Assembly: GCA_030040995.1 (NCBI GenBank)
Contig: JASHOS010000306.1
Coordinates: 1-40,805 of the forward strand
Length of the DNA: 40,805 nt
Direction: 5' to 3'
Source of the DNA: Terriglobia bacterium
GTDB lineage: Bacteria > Acidobacteriota > Terriglobia > UBA7540
Shown: positions 29,636-37,729 of the stretch, one piece after another
How the letters are laid out: each line of letters begins with the position of its first letter
How positions within the stretch are numbered: position 1 is the stretch's first letter
Position numbers and translations under genes: made by a program
The notes under the pieces: generated by a model
Told to the model about the DNA's origin: nothing
Database searches by the model: none
What the model saw: the letters and a program-made list of their open reading frames with translations, nothing else

Positions 29636-31141
29636 CTACTTGCGGAAATAGGCTTCGATTGCTTCTACGAGGCCTGGGATCGTGAACTGCTTGGCCTCGA
29701 TGTGAACATTAAGGCCCAAGCGGCGAAGAGCCTCGGAGGTAATGGGGCCGATGGATGCGATCTTTGCTCCCTCGAGTTTTCTGCGGGTTCGGGAGCCAAT
29801 GGGAAGTTTGGCGAAGTTCAAGGCGGTGGAAGCGCTCGTGAACGTGATAACGCCGGGTGTGGGCGTGAGGAGCGCTTGGAGATGATCGCCGGGAATTATA
29901 GGCATACCGGTGTAGTAGGCTTCGACTATCTCGACGCAAGCTCCTTGCCCGCGCAGAACGCGGGGAACGAGGTCCCGTGCCAAGCGCGCGCGCGGAATCA
30001 GGAAAGACTTGCCGTTCAGTTCTCGTCCGCTGAGCGCCTCCAATAATCCTTCCGCCCGGTATTCCCGAGGAACAAAATCCACGCGAACACCGACGCGCGC
30101 AAATTCTGCGGCCGTAGCCGGACCGATGACCCCGATCTCAATCCCTTTCAGATCCCGCACATCTTTGCCACATGCCTCCAGCCGTGAGAGAAACTTGCGA
30201 ACGCCGTTCACTGACGTCAGAAGGAGATAATCAAACGTTTCCAGGCGGTGAATGGCGTCGTCCAGCAACGCCCAGGAATCCGGGTCCTTGATTTCAATGG
30301 TGGGAATCTCAATGGGCACGGCGCCCCGTTCCGCGAGCGCAACCTTGAGCGGCTCTGCCTGCTCGCGAGCGCGCGTAATGACGATTCGTTTGCCGAATAA
30401 CGGAAGATGCTCGTACCAGGCGAGTGGCTCGCGGAGACTGGCGACGCGGCCCACCACGGCGATGGTTGGAGGCGCCATCCCGGCGGCTTTTGAGGTGATG
30501 TCTTGCAAGCTACCCGTAATCACTTCCTGATAGGGAAGCGTCCCCCAGCGAATGACGGCAACCGGTGTTCGAGAATCGCGTCCTTGCTCGATAAGGGCTG
30601 AGACGATTCCGGGAAGGCTGCGCGCGCCCATGAAAAACACCAGCGTATCGGCTTGAGGGAAGATGGGGCGATCTGCGGGCCGGGTTACCGGATTGCAGTC
30701 CCCGTGGAGCGAGAGAAATGCAACGCTTGATGAGAATTCGCGATGCGTAACCGGGATTCCTGCATAGGCGGGCACGGCGTACCCGGAGGAGATGCCGGGA
30801 ACGACCTCAAACGGGATTCCGGCTGTGGCAAGCGCCATGGCCTCTTCTCCGCCGCGCCCGAAGATGAAAGGGTCTCCACCCTTAAGACGAACAACGGTTT
30901 CGCCTCGGGCCGCCCGCTCAATGAGCAGACGGTTGATGTGTTCTTGCGTCATCGCGTGGCGGCCGGACCGCTTGCCTGCGTAGACTCTCTCACAGCGGGC
31001 CGGTGCCAACAGCAGCAATTCCTCATTCGCCAGGAAGTCATAGACAACGCAGTCCGCCCGTTCGAGTGCGGCTTTGCCCTTGAGCGTCAGCAGGCTGGGA
31101 TCACCAGGACCCGCGCCCACAAGGTAGACTTTACCTGCCAT
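29636..31141 (-). CDS. cobA-hemD: Fused uroporphyrinogen-III C-methyltransferase / uroporphyrinogen-III synthase
   Basis: 501 residues holding two enzymes. The N-terminal SUMT (about 1-240) has VYLVGAGPGDPSLLTLKG, RLKGGDPFIFGRGGEE and VPGISS, the S-adenosylmethionine-binding motifs; it methylates uroporphyrinogen III to precorrin-2 for sirohaem and cobalamin. From about 247 (LFGKRIVITRAREQAEPL) follows HemD, which closes hydroxymethylbilane to uroporphyrinogen III, with LLLTSVNGVRKFL, GVIGPATAAEFARVGV and ITFTSASTALNF. Such cobA-hemD fusions occur in several phyla. It is the last gene of the hemX-hemA-hemC-cobA/hemD operon, 22 bp after hemC. The fusion puts the branch-point metabolite and its methylation on one chain. 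Confidence 0.95.
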   Translation of the reverse strand: MAGKVYLVGAGPGDPSLLTLKGKAALERADCVVYDFLANEELLLLAPARCERVYAGKRSGRHAMTQEHINRLLIERAARGETVVRLKGGDPFIFGRGGEEAMALATAGIPFEVVPGISSGYAVPAYAGIPVTHREFSSSVAFLSLHGDCNPVTRPADRPIFPQADTLVFFMGARSLPGIVSALIEQGRDSRTPVAVIRWGTLPYQEVITGSLQDITSKAAGMAPPTIAVVGRVASLREPLAWYEHLPLFGKRIVITRAREQAEPLKVALAERGAVPIEIPTIEIKDPDSWALLDDAIHRLETFDYLLLTSVNGVRKFLSRLEACGKDVRDLKGIEIGVIGPATAAEFARVGVRVDFVPREYRAEGLLEALSGRELNGKSFLIPRARLARDLVPRVLRGQGACVEIVEAYYTGMPIIPGDHLQALLTPTPGVITFTSASTALNFAKLPIGSRTRRKLEGAKIASIGPITSEALRRLGLNVHIEAKQFTIPGLVEAIEAYFRK

Positions 31142-31163
31142 GTGATCAGAGTCGGCCCTTGGT

Positions 31164-32072
31164 TCATCTCGCGGCCCGCAGAACGTCTTGCGCGCCGTTT
31201 TCGGCCAAGTGGCTCGCCAGTTCTGCGCCCGCGGCTTCGGCAGCCTCCGCCGGTCCCTCTGCTTGTGCCCGGATCAGCCGTGTTCCGTCGGGGGCTGCGA
31301 CGACGCCAATGATTTTGAGCCGGCCGCGCTCGATTCGAGCATAGGCGGCGATCGGAGTCTCGCAGCCGCCACCCAGATGCAGGAGTGCCGTCCGTTCGGC
31401 AGAGACCGCCTTCCGAGTGGCTGAATCGTCAAGGGAACGGACTGCTTTTTCGGCCCGCTGATCTCCCCGACGCACCTCCAGCGCTAACGCGCCCTGCCCG
31501 GCAGCCGGGCACAACTCTTCCGGGGAAAAGTATCGTGTGATTCGCTGATCAAGTTCGAGACGCCGGAGGCCCGCCGCCGCCAGCACCAAGCCATCGCATT
31601 CACCGCGATCTAGTTTGTCAATGCGCGTCGTCAGATTGCCGCGCATCGGAACAAGCTGCAAGTCCTGCCGGAGCGCGTGGAGTTGTGATTGCCGGCGCAG
31701 GCTGCTTGTACCGATTCGGGCCCCGCGCTCCGTCTCCTCAAAACGCCGGCGATGTCGAGAGATCAAAACGTCCCGGGCATCCTCGCGAGGCGGGAAAGCG
31801 GCCAGAAATAGACCCTCGGGCTGCTCGAGCGGCAAATCTTTAAGGCTGTGGACGGCGAGATCGATCGTGCCTTCTAACAGCGCCTCCTCGATCTCCTTAA
31901 CGAAGAGCCCCTTGATGCCCGACTGAATAAGGGACGCACTCGCCAGAGTGTCGCCACTGGTTTTGATAATCTTAATTTCAACCTCGCAGCCGCCCGCTTC
32001 CAAATGGTTCTTGACCCACCCGGCCTGCCAAAGGGCGAGGTTGCTTCCTCGCGATCCCACTCTAAGCTTCAT
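31164..32072 (-). CDS. hemC: Hydroxymethylbilane synthase (porphobilinogen deaminase)
   Basis: A 302-residue HemC, which joins four porphobilinogen molecules into hydroxymethylbilane. The family N-terminus KLRVGSRGSNLALWQA fixes the start at the ATG at 32072; the frame runs open to 32183, but the extra 37 residues are unlike the family and cross a palindromic repeat. Further motifs are KDLPLEQPEGL, ALRQDLQLVPMRGNLTTRIDKL (cofactor-binding arginines) and GGGCETPIAAYA, in which Cys237 carries the dipyrromethane cofactor. The length is typical. It lies 154 bp after hemA, with a class C palindrome (32173-32192) in the gap, and 22 bp before the cobA-hemD fusion. No Shine-Dalgarno sequence is visible. 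Confidence 0.95.
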   Translation of the reverse strand: MKLRVGSRGSNLALWQAGWVKNHLEAGGCEVEIKIIKTSGDTLASASLIQSGIKGLFVKEIEEALLEGTIDLAVHSLKDLPLEQPEGLFLAAFPPREDARDVLISRHRRRFEETERGARIGTSSLRRQSQLHALRQDLQLVPMRGNLTTRIDKLDRGECDGLVLAAAGLRRLELDQRITRYFSPEELCPAAGQGALALEVRRGDQRAEKAVRSLDDSATRKAVSAERTALLHLGGGCETPIAAYARIERGRLKIIGVVAAPDGTRLIRAQAEGPAEAAEAAGAELASHLAENGAQDVLRAAR

Positions 32073-32172
32073 AAAGCGCGATGACGCTTTCGGCGATGGT
32101 TTGCCTGCGCGAAGCGTCTTGGAGTGCGGCTGCGGAGCTGCCGCCTTGTTGGGGCGCTGCTTGCCGCGCCAT

Positions 32173-32192
32173 GGGCAGGGCAAGCCCCGCCC
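32173..32192. repeat. Palindrome in the hemA-hemC gap (class C)
   Basis: GGGCAGGGC and GCCCCGCCC form a 9-position stem with one A/C mismatch around AA. A related unit is at 12400-12419. It would form a hairpin in the hem mRNA between hemA and hemC and may set their relative expression. Confidence 0.55.
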
Positions 32193-32226
32193 TTACGTCA
32201 AAACACCTGCGGCGCGGCCCAAGGGC

Positions 32227-33501
32227 CTAATCTCGCGGTTCGGGAACACCAAAGACCCGGCGAATGAGCTGAACCAGCGTCCGGTGTTCGGGATTGCCGG
32301 CGCCGCTCTTCAACTCGCTGATGGGCCCGTGGAGAACTTTGTTCTGAATGGCCTGCGTAAGGTCCTCGACAGCTTCACGTTGCTCCGGAGTGAGACTTCC
32401 GAAGCGCCCGCGAAACCGCGCCATCTCCCGTTCCCGAATCATGTTGAGGCGTTCTTCGATGGCCACAATTGTGGGCGCGAGCTCCCGCGAAGCGAGCCGC
32501 CGCATCGTTTTTCGCGCTTCCTGGCGGACGATGTCTTCCGCGCGCGCTGCCTCTTTCGCGCGCTGTTTCTTGTTCGCATCGACCACCTGTTCCAGGTCGT
32601 CAATATCGTAGACGAAGGCGTTCTCCAATTCATTGACGGCCGGATCAACGTCACGGGGCACCGCGATATCCACAAAAAAGATTGGCCGGTTTTTGCGCGC
32701 GGGCAAACTGCGTTCCACATCGGCCTTGTGGATGAGGAAGTGGGGAGCTCCGGTCGAGGTAATCACGATGTCCGCCAGGGCCAGGTGGTCAAAAATCGCG
32801 TCGAACCGGACGGCCTCGCCATGGAACAAGGCGGCCAGCTCCAGAGCCCGTTCATAAGTCCGGTTGCTGACGAAAATGCTCTTCGCTCCGCTTGAGGTCA
32901 GGTGGCGCGCGGCGAGTTCGCTCATTTTGCCCGCGCCCACAACGAAAACGGTTTTCCCGTCCAGGCTGCCAAAGATCTTCTTGGCCAGCTCGACAGCGGC
33001 ATACGGAATGGAAATGGCCGCGGTTCCGACGGCCGTTTCGCGCCGCACCCGCCGGCCGGCAACCAGCGCCTGGTTTACCACCTCGCGGAGCTCGGACCGC
33101 AAGGCGCCTGCTTGCTGCGCGATTGTAAAGGCCTGTTTGACTTGGCCTAGAATCTGCGGCTCGCCGACCACCATCGAATCCAGGCTGCTGGCCACGCGGA
33201 AAAGGTGTTCCACGACGGCATCCTGCCGCAGCCAATAGAGGTGTTGTTCGTAGGCCGTGAGATTGCAGCGGTGATAATCGGCAAGAAAGCCGCGGACGGC
33301 CGGTTCCGGGTCCTTCAAGCCCGGAGCGTTGGCGATCACTTCTACGCGGTTGCACGTGGAAAGAATGATTCCTTCCAAAATCCCTTCGCGGCGCATCAAA
33401 TCCGAAAGTGCCGTTGCAAGACGGGACTCCCGGATATTCATTTTTTCGCGCACCTCAACAGGCGCCGTACGATGATTGATGCCCGCTAGAATAAGGTTCA
33501 T
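32227..33501 (-). CDS. hemA: Glutamyl-tRNA reductase
   Basis: A 424-residue HemA that reduces glutamyl-tRNA to glutamate-1-semialdehyde with NADPH, the first committed step of C5-pathway haem synthesis. GINHRTAPVEVREK opens the catalytic domain. Nucleophile Cys50 is in ILSTCNRVE, the substrate/catalytic segment reads HLFRVASSLDSMVVGEPQILGQVK, and the NADPH domain has FVVGAGKMSELAARHL and SNRTYERA. The C-terminal dimerisation helices end in LVQLIRRVFG. The protein is intact. It starts 17 bp after the hemX stop. The companion glutamate-1-semialdehyde aminotransferase (hemL) and hemB are not in the window. Confidence 0.97.
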   Translation of the reverse strand: MNLILAGINHRTAPVEVREKMNIRESRLATALSDLMRREGILEGIILSTCNRVEVIANAPGLKDPEPAVRGFLADYHRCNLTAYEQHLYWLRQDAVVEHLFRVASSLDSMVVGEPQILGQVKQAFTIAQQAGALRSELREVVNQALVAGRRVRRETAVGTAAISIPYAAVELAKKIFGSLDGKTVFVVGAGKMSELAARHLTSSGAKSIFVSNRTYERALELAALFHGEAVRFDAIFDHLALADIVITSTGAPHFLIHKADVERSLPARKNRPIFFVDIAVPRDVDPAVNELENAFVYDIDDLEQVVDANKKQRAKEAARAEDIVRQEARKTMRRLASRELAPTIVAIEERLNMIREREMARFRGRFGSLTPEQREAVEDLTQAIQNKVLHGPISELKSGAGNPEHRTLVQLIRRVFGVPEPRD

Positions 33502-33518
33502 AGAACAACCCGTATCGT

Positions 33519-34349
33519 CTAACGCGTCCGGCTGATCGTTGGAAAATAGCCGTGCTGCGAACTAAGGAAACTCACGCCCAGGAACGTGATCATCATCGCG
33601 GCAAAACCGAAAATAGCGATGTAGGCCGAGCGCCGGCCTCCCCAGTGTCCGCGGATTCGCGTTGAACCGAGAATGAGGTAAACGATCCAGGTAAAAACGG
33701 AGGCAAGGATTTTCGGATCGGCCTCCCAAAATCCGCTCCAGTCTCTGCTGGCCCAGAGGAATCCGGTCAAAATACCTGTAGTCAGGCAAATCAGGCCGAA
33801 GATCAGCGATTGGTCGTAGAGCCGGTCACAGACTTCGAGCGGGGGAAGAGAGAAGTAAAGCGCCCTGGGACGCTTGGATTTGAGCTCGCCGGATTGAGCG
33901 AGGTACATAACTGCAGCAACAAACGTGAGAAATAACCCGGTGTATCCAAGCAGCATCGCCAACACGTGGATAGTAAGCCATAGGCCACGCAACGCGCCCG
34001 GACCGCCAACCGGACCGGCGGTTATCGCTGCCGCCAAGGTCAACACAAAAGCGAATGGCAGGACCAAGATGCCGAGCCACGTGATTCGGTACCGCAGGTA
34101 AATCAGAAAGAACGCGGCGGCCACGCAAAACGCGAGGAAAGACAGCGCAGCTTCGACGTTCGTGAGCGGCAAGCGATGAAGATAAAGCGCATCCCAGACC
34201 AGGGCAGCGCTATTTAGAGCGAGACCCAGGCCGAGCGCGGCGAGGGCTGAGGAATTCAAGGCGGGCCGGCCATGCGCCATTGAAGGCATCGCCAGAGCTA
34301 TTCCGAGCCCGTAAAATGCCAGCGCGGCCCACAGGATGTCGGGATGCAT
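33519..34349 (-). CDS. hemX: HemX/CcsA-like membrane protein (cytochrome c assembly family)
   Basis: 276 residues with eight predicted membrane helices, for example ILWAALAFYGLGIALAMPSM, WLGILVLPFAFVLTLAAAIT, LWLTIHVLAMLLGYTGLFLTF and YIAIFGFAAMMITFLGVSFL. The segment ASRDWSGFWEADPKILASVFTW corresponds to the tryptophan-rich haem-handling loop of CcsA/CcmF (W..YW.WDPKE..), but with several tryptophans and the final Glu missing, as in HemX proteins. His residues in LTIHVLAML and near the C-terminus (SSQHGYFP) could ligate haem. Bacterial HemX next to hemA influences glutamyl-tRNA reductase level and haem handling in Bacillus. Here it leads the operon and would be co-expressed. A role in cytochrome c assembly is the alternative. 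Confidence 0.85.
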   Translation of the reverse strand: MHPDILWAALAFYGLGIALAMPSMAHGRPALNSSALAALGLGLALNSAALVWDALYLHRLPLTNVEAALSFLAFCVAAAFFLIYLRYRITWLGILVLPFAFVLTLAAAITAGPVGGPGALRGLWLTIHVLAMLLGYTGLFLTFVAAVMYLAQSGELKSKRPRALYFSLPPLEVCDRLYDQSLIFGLICLTTGILTGFLWASRDWSGFWEADPKILASVFTWIVYLILGSTRIRGHWGGRRSAYIAIFGFAAMMITFLGVSFLSSQHGYFPTISRTR

Positions 34350-34371
34350 AAGAAGCCGTTTCCAACGTCAA

Positions 34372-34380
34372 AGTATAGCA
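34372..34380 (-). promoter_or_regulatory. Extended -10 promoter (TGCTATACT) of the hem operon
   Basis: TG-C-TATACT on the minus strand lies 23 bp before the hemX ATG, giving a leader of about 17 nt. The extended TG element compensates for the lack of a clear -35 hexamer. Confidence 0.5.
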
Positions 34381-34418
34381 TTTTCAATGGATGCAGCAGG
34401 CAGCCGCGCGCTTACGTG

Positions 34419-34424
34419 TATAAT
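34419..34424 (+). promoter_or_regulatory. -10 box (TATAAT) of the pterin dehydratase gene
   Basis: A perfect TATAAT lies 36 bp before the ATG at 34461 and is directly followed by an 8-bp inverted repeat. The -35 is poor. Confidence 0.5.
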
Positions 34425-34441
34425 TGAATTGAGAATTCAAT
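34423..34441 (+). promoter_or_regulatory. Candidate operator, inverted repeat ATTGAATT-GAG-AATTCAAT
   Basis: A perfect 8-bp dyad with a 3-bp centre overlaps the end of the -10 box and the expected transcription start. The size and position fit repression by a dimeric regulator. No regulator gene is adjacent. Confidence 0.45.
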
Positions 34442-34460
34442 TCACAAAGGAAGACGTTTC

Positions 34461-34787
34461 ATGTCCGAGTTAGCTGCCAAAAGCTGTGTTCCCTGCCGCG
34501 GCGGTGTTCCTCCGCTAAAAGGCGCTGAGCTCGAATCCCTCGAGGCGCAAGTTCCAGGCTGGAAGGTGGTTAACGAGCACCACCTGGCGAAGGCGTATTC
34601 CTTTCCAGATTTCGTGAAGGCATTGGCGTTCGTGAACCGAGCCGGCGAAATCGCCGAACAGCAAGGACATCATCCTGACATTTATCTCACCTGGGGAAAG
34701 GTCGAGATCAAGATATGGACCCACAAGATTGATGGTCTCACCGAAAGCGACTTTATCCTTGCCGCGAAAATCGATCAGGTGGCTTGA
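34461..34787 (+). CDS. phhB: 4a-hydroxytetrahydrobiopterin dehydratase (pterin-4-alpha-carbinolamine dehydratase)
   Basis: A 108-residue PCD/DCoH protein, the normal length. The pterin-binding signature EQQGHHPDIYLTWGKVEIKIWTH contains the catalytic His pair, and DGLTESDFILAAKI is the conserved C-terminal helix. It regenerates the quinonoid dihydropterin cofactor after aromatic amino acid hydroxylation. No phenylalanine hydroxylase gene is adjacent, so a wider pterin role (for example in molybdopterin or folate metabolism) is possible. AAGGA lies about 9-10 nt before the ATG. The gene is transcribed alone, divergent from the hem operon, with a possible operator at its -10 box. Confidence 0.95.
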   Translation: MSELAAKSCVPCRGGVPPLKGAELESLEAQVPGWKVVNEHHLAKAYSFPDFVKALAFVNRAGEIAEQQGHHPDIYLTWGKVEIKIWTHKIDGLTESDFILAAKIDQVA

Positions 34788-34909
34788 TCGGGCGTAAACC
34801 TGGCAGCTTCCGTCCACGTCATGAAGTCACGCGCCCATAATTCCACGCTGCCGATGGCGCTATCCCTGACTGGTAACCAGCGACCAGAGATTGTTCGACC
34901 CTCCAGCTC

Positions 34910-37693
34910 TTACCATTCAAATTCAACTCTCGCGCGGTGGACCGAATACTCCCGATACGGTTCGACATATACGGCGCGAATCAGTCCCGGTGTCTTGGTG
35001 TAGGCCAGCATTACGGTCAGAACATTCTTCTGACTTTGTGGTTTGAAATAGGGGTCGGGGAGAAAGAATTCGTCCTGAGGGCCGGAAGTGGAATAACGGC
35101 CCACGAATCGTCCGTTCAAATAGATGAGGGCGTCACGATCCGCGTCAAAGACCAGCTTCCACGGCACGGTCCACCCTTCTGCTACCGCGGGCAGTGCAAA
35201 CTCGGCCCGGCACCAGCTAAAGGCCGGAACAAATTCCTCGTTGGCGCTCGCATCTCCAAGAAGTGCTTTCTGCCATTGCCCAAAGGCAAAATCCGGATTC
35301 ACCTCGCGCCCGCGGGCTGCCGCACTGAAGGTTTGAATCTGCCAGATCCCGACAGAGGACCCTGTTTGTGGATTGTCTCCGACGCGAACGAAATCAATGC
35401 CCTTGAGTTCTCCCAGCCTGGGTCCAACGTTGGGCGCACCGAAGAGCTCATAGGAGATTTCAACGGTGTTGGTGCCGCTCTTCAGGTAGCGCGAGGCTTC
35501 CACTTCAATCAACTTCTTCGTGTTGGAGGCTTCACTTGCCAGTTTGCCGTTGATGAAGACTTTCTTCCCGTCGTCAGAAAGTGCGGCCACGTAGAGCCTT
35601 GGCTCGCCGTTGTAATTCAGTTGGCCACGGTATTTGACGTAGCCGTAAGGAACGGGACCCATTTTTTCGAGCGGCGCTGCGGGTGTGCTTTGCCATTGAC
35701 CGGAACTGGGATCAAAGGTCTCGACGGAGGTCTCGACCACCTTCAAATTGATTCCCTGAACCGGAAGATCGGGAGTTGAGATTTGCACGCTGGCGATCCG
35801 GAATCGGCTATCGTAATGCGGCCGCTGAGGTGATCCGTTTACGCTGCAACGGGCCGGCTGAGAAGGAAGCAGCACTTGCACGTGGTGCTCTCCCGGCAGG
35901 TAATCCAAATCTGCCCAAAGATGTTTTGCTCCCGAGCCGCTCCGGCTGAGAAAGTACGCATCCGTCATGAAAGGAACTGCAGAGTGGCCGGTGGCATTCA
36001 AGCCAGGAGTGGATACAACTTCCTCCACCCAGGTTCGCAGCGCTAGCTTCTTCGGAAGAACAATTGCCTGAAGAGTTTCATCAACGAGAAGAAACTTCGC
36101 CTCGTCCTCAACCTGAATACCAATAACCGCGGACCGACTATTCGCTTCCCAGTATTGATAAAGAGTCTTGCCGGTGATGCGCGGTTGCCGCTCTGATTCA
36201 AGGGCAAATTCAGCGACTCTGCCGGGTTCGTCGTATACAAGGATGAAATGCCTGCCATTGTTTTCTCCCTGTGACAAAACCTCTGCGGTGGTGTAGATTA
36301 ACTCGCGGTCGCCGACAGGGACACGCAGCGGCAGCATCTTCATCCCGTGCGGTCCCAGGACGAGTTCGCCTTCGCGGGGAACGGTGAACTTCCGATTCCC
36401 ATGGGATGCAGGATCGGGGAACACCATTTTGAAGTGGTGCTCTGAGCTGGTATTGGCGCGCACAAACAGGACGCCACTTTTCTGGCTGACGCGCTCGCCC
36501 ACCCACACGTCGGTGTTAGTCGACTCGCAATCCTGCTGCGACATCTCTGCGCGAGCGAGCAATCTCCCATACATCTTTCTAAACTCGCCAATTTCTCGCG
36601 CCGCGTAATATTTGTCCCACAGGCCACCCGGTTCGCGCACCGGTGCCGCATAGTCGTAGGTGGTCGTAAGCTTCTCCGCGGCCCAGTCGAAATTCGTGCC
36701 GCCGAATCCCATGTAGTAATTGAAATAGGTGACGCCCATTCCCAGCACTGATTTTGTGAGCGCATTGATCTGCGCCGCGTCCACGCCCACCTGATCGACC
36801 GAGAGCTTTTCGCCAATCTGCGAGAACCAGCCGCCTTGGAGTTCAGTAATGCCCATCAAGTCTGCCGGCTGTTGCTTCCGCAACTTCGCGAGAGCGGGAG
36901 GAATTTCTTTCATAAAATTCCACCGCGGATAAAAGTCGCAGGTATCCATGATCCGCGCCATGTCCGGGTCCGCCGGGTCACGGACCACTCGAGTCCAGTT
37001 GGTGAACAACGGGACTTCAATCCCCCCGTCCCATGCCAGATGCGCCAGGAATCGAATGTACTCGCGCTTCTCCAGGTCCGGCAGAGGCCAGAAATCATAT
37101 TCGTTCTCAATCTGCATCAGGATGATCGGCCCACCGTTCGTGATCTGGTGACGCTGGATGACAGGAAGGACGTGATCATACCAATACTTGGACGTCGCAA
37201 GGCTTTCGGGATGCATACCACGCAGAGGGAAGTCTTTGGCAATCACCCATCGCGGGAACCCGCCGCGCTCAAACTCCGCGCAGATGTACGGGCCCGGGCG
37301 GACGATGACCCAGAATCCCATCTCCTGCGCAAGCTTGAGGAAATCTTCAAACTCTGTGAAATCAAAGTGGCCCTTTTCACGCTCGTGATAATTCCAGAAG
37401 ACCATCGTCTGCACCTGCGTGAATCCCGCGCGCTTGAGCTTCAGGAAACGGTCCGCCCAAAGTTCTTGCGGGCAGCGCGGATAATGGAATTCCGCGCCGA
37501 ACAGGAAAACATCCCGGTCATGGACGGTGACGCATTCCGAATCATACCGGATGATCTGGGGTTGGCTGAAACGCTTCCAGCCTGTATCGTCATCACCTGT
37601 TGGAATCGACAAGGCCCGTTGTGGTGCAGCAAGCATTGCAGCAAAGGGTGTGCTGATCCCAGACAGCAAAAATTCTCGGCGTGTATGTTTCAT
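34910..37693 (-). CDS. Glycoside hydrolase family 35 beta-galactosidase-like enzyme, Tat-exported
   Basis: 927 residues with a twin-arginine signal (HTRREFLLSGIS). The N-terminal GH35 barrel has LFGAEFHYPRCPQELW, VQTMVFWNYHEREKGHFDF and VRPGPYICAEFERGGFPRW. Acid/base Glu198 lies in QIENEYDFW and the probable nucleophile Glu284 in GITELQGGWFSQIGE. Large C-terminal jelly-roll domains follow (YGYVKYRGQLNYNGE.RLYVAALSDDGKKVFINGKL; ...YLNGRFVGRYSTSGPQDEFFLPDPYF), typical of long GH35 enzymes. It probably removes beta-linked galactose from plant or microbial polysaccharides in the periplasm after folding in the cytoplasm. It lies 36 bp after the sugar porter gene in a DUF5107-MFS-GH35 operon. GAGG is 9 nt before the ATG. 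Confidence 0.92.
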   Translation of the reverse strand: MKHTRREFLLSGISTPFAAMLAAPQRALSIPTGDDDTGWKRFSQPQIIRYDSECVTVHDRDVFLFGAEFHYPRCPQELWADRFLKLKRAGFTQVQTMVFWNYHEREKGHFDFTEFEDFLKLAQEMGFWVIVRPGPYICAEFERGGFPRWVIAKDFPLRGMHPESLATSKYWYDHVLPVIQRHQITNGGPIILMQIENEYDFWPLPDLEKREYIRFLAHLAWDGGIEVPLFTNWTRVVRDPADPDMARIMDTCDFYPRWNFMKEIPPALAKLRKQQPADLMGITELQGGWFSQIGEKLSVDQVGVDAAQINALTKSVLGMGVTYFNYYMGFGGTNFDWAAEKLTTTYDYAAPVREPGGLWDKYYAAREIGEFRKMYGRLLARAEMSQQDCESTNTDVWVGERVSQKSGVLFVRANTSSEHHFKMVFPDPASHGNRKFTVPREGELVLGPHGMKMLPLRVPVGDRELIYTTAEVLSQGENNGRHFILVYDEPGRVAEFALESERQPRITGKTLYQYWEANSRSAVIGIQVEDEAKFLLVDETLQAIVLPKKLALRTWVEEVVSTPGLNATGHSAVPFMTDAYFLSRSGSGAKHLWADLDYLPGEHHVQVLLPSQPARCSVNGSPQRPHYDSRFRIASVQISTPDLPVQGINLKVVETSVETFDPSSGQWQSTPAAPLEKMGPVPYGYVKYRGQLNYNGEPRLYVAALSDDGKKVFINGKLASEASNTKKLIEVEASRYLKSGTNTVEISYELFGAPNVGPRLGELKGIDFVRVGDNPQTGSSVGIWQIQTFSAAARGREVNPDFAFGQWQKALLGDASANEEFVPAFSWCRAEFALPAVAEGWTVPWKLVFDADRDALIYLNGRFVGRYSTSGPQDEFFLPDPYFKPQSQKNVLTVMLAYTKTPGLIRAVYVEPYREYSVHRARVEFEW

Positions 37694-37729
37694 CTCAGGA
37701 ACCTCATTGGCAAAGGTTGCGATCAGAAT

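Noticed and set aside
32073-32183. 37-residue N-terminal extension of HemC
   Set aside because: Unlike any HemC N-terminus, and it reads through the class C repeat.
31948-32895. 315-codon open frame antisense to hemC and hemA
   Set aside because: Overlaps two conserved haem genes completely; composition is that of complementary strand coding.
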